From positions 1 to 9,653 of the forward strand of contig SKSV01000130.1 in NCBI GenBank assembly GCA_007122815.1: a stretch of 9,653 bases of DNA, read 5' to 3'. The notes beneath the pieces are model-generated. The model searched no databases. It saw only the letters and a list, made by a program, of their open reading frames with translations, and had not been told where the DNA came from. Below are positions 1 through 9,170 of this stretch, in pieces; the stretch's first letter is position 1; each line of letters begins with the position of its first letter. The stretch is from Trueperaceae bacterium. Lineage in GTDB: Bacteria > Deinococcota > Deinococci > Deinococcales > Trueperaceae. Both the position numbers and the translations under genes were made by a program.

Positions 1-1795
<1,795 letters not shown>

Positions 1796-1799
<4 letters not shown>

Positions 1800-3016
1800 G
1801 GTGTTCCTTCCTCTAGCGGTCCGCCTGGCCAACGGCGATCGAGCCAGGCGAGCGGAGCCGTGGGCACACCGTCGACGCGCATCTCCCAATGGAGGTGAGG
1901 TCCGGTGGAGAGCCCGGTGCTGCCCACGTAGCCGATCACCTGACCGCGCTCGACGACCTCGCCTACCTCTACGGCCAAGGCCGACTGGTGGAAGTAGAGG
2001 CTAGTGACCCCGAAGCCGTGATCGATGATCACGAGGCCCCCCTTTATGGGGTACATGCCTGCCACCCTGACGACGCCGTCGTTGGTGGCAACGATCGGCG
2101 TGCCGGTGGGCGCCGCCAGGTCGGTTCCGAGGTGGTAGCTGACGCGACCGCCGGGTGCGTACCGCCTCGGCAGGCCGAACGCGGAGGTGTGGCGACCCGC
2201 CACAGGCAACACGAAGGGGTGCTCCCAACGGGGCTCGGGGCCGACGGCCGCGAAGGCGGTCGCGAGCGTCACCGCTTCGAGCTCACGCCCCTCAGGAGTG
2301 ACCAGCGCCAGGGTACCCGCGGCGACGTTCAGCTCCTGGACGGGGTTCGGGTTCACCCCCACCGAGAGCTCGGCGAACCTCTCGTGCGCCTCGCCGAACT
2401 CGTCGACGACTACGCCCCGCAGCGTCTGGGTTCCCGCTTCGGCCTGCAGCGCCAACGAGGTGAGAGCTATGAGCTCGTCGCCTCGCCGTACCGCCTCGAG
2501 GCGCTCGCCGGCCAGCTCTACGTAGGCCTCCTCCACCCGCACGAGCGCACCCCGGTCGTGCTCACGGCGCCAGGAGAGGATGACGGCCAATGGGTCGCCC
2601 ACGGTGACGCTGGCGGGTGCTTCGAGCCGCACCTCCACCGGCCAGAGGGCCGTGACGAACGCCTGGAAGCGACCGATCCTGCCTCCCACGTCCTCGGCCT
2701 CGACCTCGACCGGCAGCGTGCCGGCCTCGGCCAAGAAGGAGACACGCAGGTCCCGCGTGACCTCCTCGACCTCGGTCTCCGCGTAGCGCACTCGCACTGT
2801 CGCGGGTACGTCGACGGAGACGAACACGTCGAGCGGCTTGCCCACCAGCGCGGTCTCGGGCACCTCCACGAAGAGCCTGGGTGGCTCCCCGGCAGGCGTC
2901 GCAGAACCCGTAACCGCTCCCACCAAGACGCTGAGGCCAAGCGCTGCCGCGCCGAGCAGCGTCAGGCGGACGCGCCGGGCGCCGAACGGGCCGGAGCGCC
3001 CGGCGCTCGAGCTCAC
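1796..3016 (-). CDS. Exported M23-family metallopeptidase (LytM-like) with beta-rich N-terminal region
   Basis: Probable zinc endopeptidase acting on peptidoglycan peptides outside the membrane. The C-terminal M23 domain is complete: HLGTD (His295, Asp299 from this start), a downstream His343 in YFHQ, and HLH (His374, His376) in a PHLHWE motif. These supply the zinc ligands and catalytic histidines, so the enzyme should be active. The N-terminus has Arg-Arg-Val-Arg followed by a hydrophobic run (about residues 18-36), a signal peptide or membrane anchor. Residues about 46-225 are Val/Glu-rich and look like two beta-sandwich (Ig-like) domains; no named domain is recognised. GTG at 3016 is preferred: GAGG sits 6 nt upstream and it begins 1 nt past the hpt stop. 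The other candidate, GTG at 3034, overlaps hpt by 17 nt and lacks an SD. The gene ends in a 4-nt GTGA overlap with the amylase, implying coupled translation. Confidence 0.9.
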
Positions 3017-3017
3017 C

Positions 3018-3572
3018 TCAGGCCTCGCCCTCACCTGGTCGCAGGCTCGTCACGAAGGGCAGGTTGCGGTACTCATGGTCGATGTCGAGCCCGTAACCGT
3101 AGACGTAAGCGTCCTCGATCTCGAAGCCCAGGTAGTGGATGGGGACCTCCACGAGCCTGCGCGACGGCTTGGAGAGCAGCGATGCCACGCGCACGGAGTG
3201 CGGCGCGCGGCCCTGGAGGTAACCGAGCAGGTACTGCATCGTCAGGCCGGTGTCGATGATGTCCTCGACGAGCAGGACGTGTTTTCCCTTGAGCGATTGG
3301 TCGAGGTCCTTGACCAGGCGCACTTCGCCCGAGCTCTCGGTTCGCGAGCCGTAACTGGATACCGACAGGAAGTCGACCGTCAGCGGCCTCGAGATGTTGC
3401 GCACGAGGTCGGCCATGAAGGGAAACGCGCCGTTCAGGACGCAGATCGCGTGCAGCGGCTCGCTGCCGTAGTCCTGGCTGATGCGTTGCCCCAACTCGCG
3501 CACCCGCCCCTGGATGGCCTCGCGCGAGATCTGTACCGGACCGGGACCGGTTCTGAAGTAGGGTTCACTCAT
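3018..3572 (-). CDS. hpt: Hypoxanthine phosphoribosyltransferase
   Basis: Cytoplasmic purine-salvage enzyme that joins hypoxanthine (often also guanine) to PRPP, giving IMP (or GMP). The 184 residues match the usual bacterial length. The PRPP-binding signature VLLVEDIIDTGLT is at 99-111, with the two acidic residues and TG-T loop intact. The flexible-loop SYGS is at 73-76, SKPSRR (134-139) is the conserved basic segment before the base-binding region, and GYGLD is at 159-163. The ATG at 3572 has SD AAGGTG (3585-3580) seven nt upstream, and the stop TAA of the preceding rluB-like gene is part of that SD stretch, so the two genes are probably co-transcribed and coupled. Downstream the M23 gene follows within about 1 nt. 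No purine riboswitch is visible, and there would be no room for one. Confidence 0.95.
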   Translation of the reverse strand: MSEPYFRTGPGPVQISREAIQGRVRELGQRISQDYGSEPLHAICVLNGAFPFMADLVRNISRPLTVDFLSVSSYGSRTESSGEVRLVKDLDQSLKGKHVLLVEDIIDTGLTMQYLLGYLQGRAPHSVRVASLLSKPSRRLVEVPIHYLGFEIEDAYVYGYGLDIDHEYRNLPFVTSLRPGEGEA

Positions 3573-3583
3573 CGCTGGACACC

Positions 3584-4363
3584 TTACTGCGGCCCGGGGC
3601 CGCTCCGGGACCGGCCCCGGGCGCTGCCGCGGCCACGCCGACCGGGCCGTCGGCCACGTGCTGGATCATACCGCAGAGCATCGACCTCCTCCCGGCTGAG
3701 CTCGCGCCACTCGCCGCTGGCGAGCTCGCCCAAGGGGAGCGCCCCTACCTGGGTCCGAAGCAGTCGTTCGACGCGAGCGCCGACGGCCGCACACATGCGC
3801 CTGAGCTGCCGCTTCCGCCCCTCGCCCAACACGACCACCGCACCTCCGGGAGCAGGCCGGGCTGCCTGCGCGCGCGCGGGTCCGTCGTCGAGCTCGATAC
3901 CCTCGCGCAGCATCCCCAGAGCCCGTTCGGAGAGCGTCCCGCCTCGGCACCAGACCCGGTAGGTCTTCGGGTGCTCGTAGCGGGGATGGGTGAGCCTCAG
4001 GGTCAGCTCCCCGTCCGTCGTGAGGAGCAGGAGTCCCTCCGAGTCGCGATCGAGCCTGCCGACGCTGTGCAGGCCCGGCACCTGCGGGACCAGGTCGAAG
4101 ACGGTGGTCCGGCCGCGCTCGTCGGCGGCGCTCGTCACGACTCCAGCAGGCTTGTTGAGGGCGAAGGTGCGCGGGGCCGGTGGAGCCTCGATGACCCGGC
4201 CGTCGACGCGTACCTCCTCACCGGGGCCGACGCGGTCCCCGAGAGAGGCGCGCCGGCCGGCGATCGTCACTCTCCCCCGCTCCACGAGCGCCTCCGCCGC
4301 TCGCCTGCTAGCGACACCGGCGCGTGACAACACCTTCTGGACCCGCTCGCCTCGCGCGCTCAC
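3584..4363 (-). CDS. rluB: RluB/RsuA-family rRNA pseudouridine synthase
   Basis: Converts a specific uridine of ribosomal RNA to pseudouridine. RluB acts on 23S rRNA and RsuA on 16S; RluB fits better but sequence alone does not settle it. From the chosen start (259 residues) an S4 RNA-binding domain covers about 7-54 (QKVLSRAGVASRRAAE), and the synthase domain carries GRLDRDSEGLLLLT at 102-115 with catalytic Asp105. RKRQLRRM at 183-190 is the family's conserved basic motif. The last ~25 residues are an Arg/Gly/Ser-rich tail, as in some RluB proteins. GTG at 4363 is preferred over GTG at 4390: the extra 9 residues hold three cysteines and fit no family N-terminus, and a TATCGT -10 box ends 7 nt before 4363, as for a leaderless mRNA. 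First gene of the minus-strand operon, divergent from the M29 aminopeptidase. Confidence 0.88.
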   Translation of the reverse strand: MSARGERVQKVLSRAGVASRRAAEALVERGRVTIAGRRASLGDRVGPGEEVRVDGRVIEAPPAPRTFALNKPAGVVTSAADERGRTTVFDLVPQVPGLHSVGRLDRDSEGLLLLTTDGELTLRLTHPRYEHPKTYRVWCRGGTLSERALGMLREGIELDDGPARAQAARPAPGGAVVVLGEGRKRQLRRMCAAVGARVERLLRTQVGALPLGELASGEWRELSREEVDALRYDPARGRRPGRRGRGSARGRSRSGPGPQ

Positions 4364-4376
4364 GCAGCACACGATA
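4364..4376 (-). promoter_or_regulatory. Probable leaderless promoter (-10 box) for the rluB-hpt-M23-amylase-trpS operon
   Basis: TATCGT on the minus strand (4376 to 4371) matches TANNNT and is separated by 7 nt from the GTG at 4363. There is no SD before this start. No good -35 hexamer is seen at 16-18 nt further upstream. If real, it heads the whole five-gene operon and fixes the rluB start. Confidence 0.4.
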
Positions 4377-4470
4377 CGCGGGCAGGTCACGAGGAGCCGC
4401 CGTTCAGGCAGCGCGCGGCCCCTCTCGAGGCAGCACCGCTGGCCCGAGGTGGGAGCGCCGAACCAGGTGG

Positions 4471-4482
4471 TAGCGTCGTCAG
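4471..4482 (+). promoter_or_regulatory. Probable leaderless promoter (-10 box) for the M29 aminopeptidase
   Basis: TAGCGT at 4471-4476 fits TANNNT, with exactly 6 nt (CGTCAG) before the ATG at 4483. The only SD-like sequence, AGGTGG at 4465-4470, lies 12 nt from the start, too far to be a good ribosome site. A clear -35 is absent. The 4364-4482 gap between the divergent genes therefore holds two oppositely directed -10 boxes about 95 bp apart and nothing else I can recognise. Confidence 0.4.
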
Positions 4483-5568
4483 ATGCTGCATCCGACGCTG
4501 ATCCGCTACGCCGACCTGTTGCTCGGGTACTGCACCGAAGTCCGTCCCGGCGAGGTGGTCTCGCTCAACGTGGGAAGCGAGGCCCTGCCGCTCGCGCGTG
4601 CGCTGACGCGCGCCACGCTCGCGGCGGGAGGAAGGCCGCTCCTGCGCGTGAGTTACCCGCAGTACGAGGCCGACCTGGTCGAGCTTGCCAGCGACGCTTA
4701 CCTGGACGATGAACCGACGATGGAGCTCGAGGAGATGCGCCGCACGGACGTCTACGTTCGAGTCGACGCGCCGTACGACCTTCGGGCGCTTCAGCAGGCC
4801 GACAAGGAGCGCCTCGTGCGCCTGGCGAAGCACAGGTCTAGCGTCCAGGAGCAGCGTGTCGCGCACACGCGCTGGGTCGGCACGCTCTACCCGACGGTGG
4901 CGGGAGCGGTGAACGCCGGTATGGCGCTCGACGACTTCGAGTCGTTCGTGTTCGGCGCCATGCACCTGGACGAGGAGGACCCCGTGGCCCACTGGCGGGC
5001 GCTGCGTGAGCTGCAGGCCGGCCTTATCGAGCGGCTGTCGCGAGCCAGGACCCTGCGCGTCGTGAAGGACGGCACCGACCTCAGCCTGAGCGTGGCCGGT
5101 AGGACCTGGATCAACTCCGACGGCAAGCGCAACATGCCCTCTGGCGAGGTGTTCACCGGCCCGCTCGAGGACTCGGCGCAGGGCATCGTCCACTTCGATG
5201 TGCCGAGCAGCGTGGCCGGTGCGCTGGTCAGCGGCGTGCGGCTCCGCTTCGAGCAGGGCGTGGTTGTCGAAGCGTCGGCTGAACAGGGAGAGGACCTGCT
5301 GCTCGCTCGGCTGGAAGTCGACCCCGGAGCGCGCCGGCTCGGAGAGGTCGGCATAGGCACGAACGCCAAGATCCAGCGCCCGATACTGAACACGCTGTTC
5401 GACGAGAAGATCGGCGGCACGCTCCACCTGGCACTCGGACGCTCTTACGCCGAGAGCGGGGGCACCAACCAGAGCAGTTTGCATTGGGACCTGATCACCG
5501 ACCTCCGCGGAGGCGGGCGCATCGAGCTCGACGGCGAACCCTTCCAGGTGGACGGTGCCTTCGTCTGA
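4483..5568 (+). CDS. M29-family leucyl aminopeptidase (aminopeptidase T/AmpS-like)
   Basis: Cytoplasmic metal-dependent exopeptidase that removes N-terminal residues from peptides, as aminopeptidase T of Thermus does. The 361 residues are slightly short of the family's usual 370-410. The metal and catalytic signature is complete: Glu222 in GEVFTGP, Glu288 in GEVGIGTN, His315 in HLALG, Tyr322 in the following RSYAE, and His334 and Asp336 in LHWDLI. The stretch WINSDGKRNMPSGEVF (209-224) is strongly family-like. The N-terminal half forms the non-catalytic alpha/beta domain. The ATG at 4483 is supported by the family's start (MLHPTLIRYADLLL) and by a TAGCGT -10 box six nt upstream. It stands alone, divergent from the rluB operon and followed by the tRNA-Leu unit. 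A 396-residue antisense ORF across the same DNA is a composition artefact. Confidence 0.93.
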   Translation: MLHPTLIRYADLLLGYCTEVRPGEVVSLNVGSEALPLARALTRATLAAGGRPLLRVSYPQYEADLVELASDAYLDDEPTMELEEMRRTDVYVRVDAPYDLRALQQADKERLVRLAKHRSSVQEQRVAHTRWVGTLYPTVAGAVNAGMALDDFESFVFGAMHLDEEDPVAHWRALRELQAGLIERLSRARTLRVVKDGTDLSLSVAGRTWINSDGKRNMPSGEVFTGPLEDSAQGIVHFDVPSSVAGALVSGVRLRFEQGVVVEASAEQGEDLLLARLEVDPGARRLGEVGIGTNAKIQRPILNTLFDEKIGGTLHLALGRSYAESGGTNQSSLHWDLITDLRGGGRIELDGEPFQVDGAFV

Positions 5569-5593
5569 CCGGCCCACGCCTCAGCCGGCCGCG

Positions 5594-5610
5594 GCGGCTC
5601 ACGTAGCCGC
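5594..5610 (+). terminator. Weak hairpin after the aminopeptidase gene
   Basis: GCGGCT (5594-5599) and AGCCGC (5605-5610) form a 6-bp GC-rich stem with loop CACGT, 25 nt past the aminopeptidase stop. There is no T-run after it, so it is at best a weak intrinsic terminator or a 3'-end stabilising hairpin. Confidence 0.3.
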
Positions 5611-5620
5611 GCGCTGGGGC

Positions 5621-5650
5621 TTGCGCCTACTCGCTAGCGGGCGCTACACT
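5621..5650 (+). promoter_or_regulatory. Promoter for tRNA-Leu
   Basis: TTGCGC (5621-5626) and TACACT (5645-5650) are separated by 18 nt, a good match to a housekeeping sigma-factor promoter. Transcription would start near 5657, leaving a leader of roughly 90 nt before the tRNA at 5745. An overlapping second -10 candidate, TAATCT (5652-5657), has no matching -35. Confidence 0.6.
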
Positions 5651-5711
5651 CTAATCTTGTCGTGCGGCTCCGCGAGCGCGCCTTGGGGCGTCATGTAGTC
5701 AGAGCGGGGGC

Positions 5712-5733
5712 GCCTCCGGCCCTGAACGGAGGC
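5712..5733 (+). other. Hairpin in the tRNA-Leu leader
   Basis: GCCTCCG (5712-5718) and CGGAGGC (5727-5733) form a perfect 7-bp stem with an 8-nt loop GCCCTGAA. It ends 11 nt before the mature tRNA 5' end. It could help precursor processing or folding; no T-run follows, so it is not a standard terminator. Role unknown. Confidence 0.4.
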
Positions 5734-5744
5734 AAGCACGCCGC

Positions 5745-5831
5745 GCCGAAGTGGCGGAACTGGTAGACGCGCACGATTCAGGGTCGTGTGTCCGCGAGGA
5801 CGTGTGGGTTCAAGTCCCACCTTCGGCACCA
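5745..5831 (+). tRNA. tRNA-Leu (anticodon CAG)
   Basis: Complete class II tRNA reading CTG leucine codons. The acceptor stem pairs GCCGAAG (5745-5751) with CTTCGGC (5821-5827), discriminator base A5828, and the CCA end is encoded at 5829-5831. The anticodon stem is CACGA/TCGTG with loop TTCAGGG (5777-5783) and anticodon CAG at 5779-5781. The long variable arm contains stem GTCC/GGAC with loop GCGA (5790-5801), as expected for Leu. The T-arm is GTGGG-TTCAAGT-CCCAC. CTG is a major Leu codon in this GC-rich sequence. No duplicated 3' end of the tRNA is seen downstream within the window, so nothing suggests an integrated element here. Confidence 0.98.
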
Positions 5832-5836
5832 GCGTC

Positions 5837-5863
5837 AGCGCCCCGGGCAGAACCCGGGGCGCT
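5837..5863 (+). terminator. GC-rich hairpin terminator after tRNA-Leu
   Basis: An 11-bp perfect stem, AGCGCCCCGGG (5837-5847) with CCCGGGGCGCT (5853-5863), loop CAGAA, starting 6 nt after the tRNA CCA. Only TTCG and TT follow, so the T-tract is poor. Because the stem is symmetric and glyS runs towards it from the other side, it may end transcription in both directions. Confidence 0.65.
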
Positions 5864-5876
5864 TCGCTTGCGGTAG

Positions 5877-5940
5877 GGCCGCGCCGGCAGGACCGCGCCG
5901 GCAGGACCGCGCGGGCAGCACCGCGCCGGCAGGGCCGCGC
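5877..5940. repeat. 14-bp tandem repeat, about 4.6 copies
   Basis: Copies start at 5877, 5891, 5905 and 5919, with a partial copy (8 nt) at 5933-5940. The unit is GRCCGCGCCGGCAG; copy 3 has GCGGGC for GCCGGC and copy 4 begins CA. Copies 1, 2 and 4 contain the self-complementary GCCGGC. The array sits between the tRNA-Leu terminator and the glyS stop codon at 5951, so in RNA terms it is the 3' UTR of glyS. Function unknown; it may simply be slippage-prone DNA or a structured 3' end. Confidence 0.8.
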
Positions 5941-5950
5941 TCGGTCGGGG

Positions 5951-8106
5951 TCAACCGGGTCGAGCTTGCGACGGCCTGCCGGGCTCCGGAGCAGCCTCGA
6001 GGTGGGCGAGCGCGCCGAGGTCCGAGAGCGCCTCTGCGACCTCGGAGAGCAAAGCCAGGCGGTTGGTGCGCACCTCGATGTCGTCGACCATCACCAGCAC
6101 ACCCTCGAAGAAGTCGTCCAGGAGTACCTTCAGCCGCACCACCTCGGCCACGGGAGCATCGAGGTCGCAGAGCGTGACACCGGGCCCACGCCCCAAGTCC
6201 CAGGGCGGGAGCTGCTTGCGAGCGCTCGCCATGAGCCTCTCCACACCACGCCGGGCGCTGGGCAGGGCGTCGTGCAGTGGCGCCTCGACGGGATCGCGGA
6301 AGAGCGCGGGCCGCACCTTGACGTGCGCCTGCGCCTGCTTCGCCAGGTTGGCCGCGCGCTTGTGCAGCGTCAGGAGATCGCCGAAGCCCGGCAGCTGCAG
6401 GAGCGCTTGGAGCAGGTGGGCGCGGCGCCCGGCGCCGATCACCGAGCGAGAACCCTGCCCGGCGGCGCGCACGACCTTCGGCTGCAGACCTTCCTCTGCC
6501 AGCAGGCCTGCCACGCGGTCCCATAGGTAGCGTTGCACCTCCGCCACGGTCTCGGCACTCACGCTGGGCGTCGTGAAGCTCTCGGCTACCGCCTCCACGA
6601 CCTTCGAGAGCGGCACGCGCCAGCCCTGCGATGCGAGGGTACGCAGCGCGCCGAGCGAGGCGCGGCGCACCCCGAACGGGTCGGCCGAGCCACTTGGCTT
6701 CCGACCGATCGCGAAGAAGCCAACCACGGTGTCGAGGCGGTCAGCGACGGCCAGGAGCGCACCCACACGCGTGCTCGGCAGCGCGCCGCCTGGCCCCCGC
6801 GGCAACACGCCGTCCTCCAGCGCCACCGCCACGGCTTCGGGCAGCCCTTCGGCACGAGCGAAGGCGCTGCCCATGGTGCCTTCGAGCTCGGGTAGCTCGT
6901 AGACCATCTGGGTCGCGAGGTCCGCGCGGAACAGGGGGAGAGCCTGCTTGAGCGCGGCAGCCTCCTCCTTGCTGGCGCCCAGGAGTTCCGCCAGCCTGCG
7001 CGTAGCCTGGGCCACCCGCGCGACCTTGTCCGCCATCGAACCCAGCTCCTTGTGGAAAGCGATGCCGGCGAGCGCCCAGGCGTGCTGCGCAAGCGTCTCG
7101 CGACGGTCCGCGTCCCAGAAGAAGCGCGCGTCCTCCAGACGGCCGCGCAGCACCTGCTCGTAACCCGAGCGCACCACGCTGAGGTCATGCACACGGTTGT
7201 TGGAGACCGCGACGAACGACGGAGCCAGGTCGCCGGCCTCGTCGCGGGTCGGGAAGAAGCGCTGGTGATGGATCATCACCGTGCTCAGCACCGCCTCGGG
7301 GAGCTCCAGGAAGTCGGGATCGAATCTCCCGAGCACGCCGGTGGGGAACTCCACGAGGTCGGTGACCTCGTCCTCGAGACCGGGGTCGCGTGCGAGCTGA
7401 AGCGATTCGCTAGCTGCGGCGGCGCAGGCCGCCTCTATCACTCGTTCCAGGCGCTCGCTGCGCCGCGCCACCACGTTCGCTGCCGCGAGCGCTTCGGGGT
7501 AATCGCGAGCGTGGGCGAGCTCGACCCAGTCGGGACTCAGGAAGCGGTGTCCGCGGGTCGCGCGGCCGGCCTCCAGCCCCGCCAGCGTGAACGGAACCAC
7601 CGTGTCGTCCAGCAACGCCACCAACCAGGCCAGCGGGCGCACGAAGCAGAGCTCGAACGCGCCCCAACGCATCTTCCGCGGGGCCGGCAGGTCGGTCACG
7701 ACCTTGGCCAGGACCTCGGGCAGCAGCTCGGCCGCGGCCTCGCCGCCGGCCTCACGCCGCGCGAAGACGTAGCTCCCCTTCTCCGTCTCCTCCACGCTCA
7801 GCTGCGCGGGATCGACTCCACACGCCCGCGCGAAGCCGATCGCCGCCTTGGTGGGCGCGCCGTTGGGGTCGAAGGCGGCGCTCGCGGCTGGACCCCGCCG
7901 CACCTCCTCGCGCCGCGCGCTGCGCTCGCTCAGGTCTTGGACGATGACCGTGAGCCGGCGCGGGGTAGCGAACGTCTCGATGGCCCCGTGCGCGAGGCCC
8001 GCCGCGCTCAGCCTCTCGCGCATCAGCTCGGCGAGAGCGACCTCGCCCTGCCGCACGTACCAGCTGGGCAGCTCCTCAGTGCCGATCTCGAACAGCAACG
8101 TCGGCA

Positions 8107-8107
<1 letters not shown>
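5951..8107 (-). CDS. glyS: Glycyl-tRNA synthetase beta subunit
   Basis: Beta chain of the two-subunit bacterial glycyl-tRNA synthetase, which binds and positions tRNA-Gly for the alpha chain. The 718 residues are near the family length (about 690). The N-terminus LLFEIGTEELPS is diagnostic. FRADLATQMV followed by ELPELEG (393-409) matches the HD-like region, ADRLDTVVGFF (455-465) and GSADPFGVRR (473-482) are conserved core motifs, and FFEGVLVMVDD with NRLALL (667-687) is the C-terminal DALR-type anticodon-binding domain. The ATG at 8107 is chosen because the family N-terminus starts there; an in-frame start at 8161 would lie inside glyQ. The glyQ stop and this ATG overlap as TGATG, and AAGG lies 8-11 nt upstream, so translation is probably coupled. 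The stop is 11 nt from the 14-bp repeat array. Confidence 0.96.
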
Positions 8108-8970
<863 letters not shown>

Positions 8971-9030
8971 GGGGTCCTCCCAGCGGCGGTGTAGGGAGCG
9001 CGGTGCACGGACGTGTTGCGCATTCCCTAC
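8971..9030 (-). promoter_or_regulatory. Structured glyQ 5' leader with hairpin near the SD
   Basis: In the minus-strand RNA, GUAGGGA (9030-9024) pairs perfectly with UCCCUAC (8997-8991). The stem continues after a 2-nt bulge with GCGC/GCGC (9021-9018 with 9001-8998), closing a 16-nt loop. The downstream arm region also contains CUCCC (8998-8994), which can instead pair with GGGAG (8981-8977) of the glyQ SD. The two pairings exclude each other, so the leader could switch between an open and a covered SD. Structure is read from the sequence; regulation is inference. Confidence 0.4.
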
Positions 9031-9050
9031 CCACCTCACCGTCAACCGCG

Positions 9051-9057
9051 TACTATA
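9051..9057. promoter_or_regulatory. Symmetric divergent -10 element between glyQ and the clpC leader ORF
   Basis: TACTATA reads as TACTAT on the plus strand (9051-9056), exactly 6 nt before the ATG at 9063. On the minus strand it reads TATAGT (9057-9052), which would start glyQ transcription near 9045. Both fit TANNNT. The -35 sequences are poor in both directions: TTGGAG at 9079-9074 for the minus strand, with a 16-nt spacer, and none clear for the plus strand. Confidence 0.5.
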
Positions 9058-9062
9058 TCACC

Positions 9063-9170
9063 ATGCGGCCGATCTCCAAGAACCCCGTTCCAGACGGTGT
9101 AAACGTCCACCTGCACGGGATCGATGGCATGACCGGTCGCGCCTGGCGACGCCCCGGGACCTCGCTATGA
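9063..9170 (+). CDS. Possible 35-residue leader peptide overlapping clpC
   Basis: A short ORF begins with ATG at 9063, six nt after a TACTAT -10 box, and ends with TGA at 9168-9170, overlapping the clpC ATG as ATGA. The product begins MRPISKNPVPDGVNVHLHG and ends RPGTSL. It is basic, has no hydrophobic segment and belongs to no family I recognise. Third codon positions are about 77% G+C by count, plausible for coding here but not decisive. The clpC start itself lacks an SD and a -10 box, so translation of this ORF could deliver ribosomes to clpC. Alternatively the stretch is just a 104-nt clpC 5' UTR with a chance ORF. Confidence 0.4.
   Translation: MRPISKNPVPDGVNVHLHGIDGMTGRAWRRPGTSL

Noticed and set aside
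2017..2033. Inverted repeat CGTGAT-CGATG-ATCACG inside the M23 gene
   Set aside because: It encodes the conserved Val-Ile-Ile-Asp-His stretch of the peptidase domain, so the symmetry is explained by coding.
1889..3259. 456-residue plus-strand ORF
   Set aside because: It is antisense to the M23 and hpt genes, which both have complete family motifs; long antisense frames are common in GC-rich DNA. Its product is low-complexity His/Arg/Gly-rich and matches no family I know.
2838..3962. 374-residue plus-strand ORF
   Set aside because: Antisense to the M23, hpt and rluB-like genes, with no recognisable domain.
4387..5577. 396-residue minus-strand ORF
   Set aside because: Covers the M29 aminopeptidase in antisense; the aminopeptidase has all catalytic residues, so the antisense frame is a composition effect.
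5644..5829. 61-residue minus-strand ORF beginning MPKVGLEPTRPRG
   Set aside because: It is the reverse complement of tRNA-Leu and its leader, a well-known false protein arising from antisense tRNA sequence.
5745..5950. tRNA-Leu as an integration site for a mobile element
   Set aside because: No direct repeat of the tRNA 3' end, integrase or foreign gene follows; glyS lies directly downstream.
8999..9008. T-box-like GTGCACCGCG in the glyQ leader as a full T-box riboswitch
   Set aside because: Two of the specified core bases differ, no Stem I or specifier loop was recognised, and the predicted leader is too short. Kept only as a remark in the hairpin finding.
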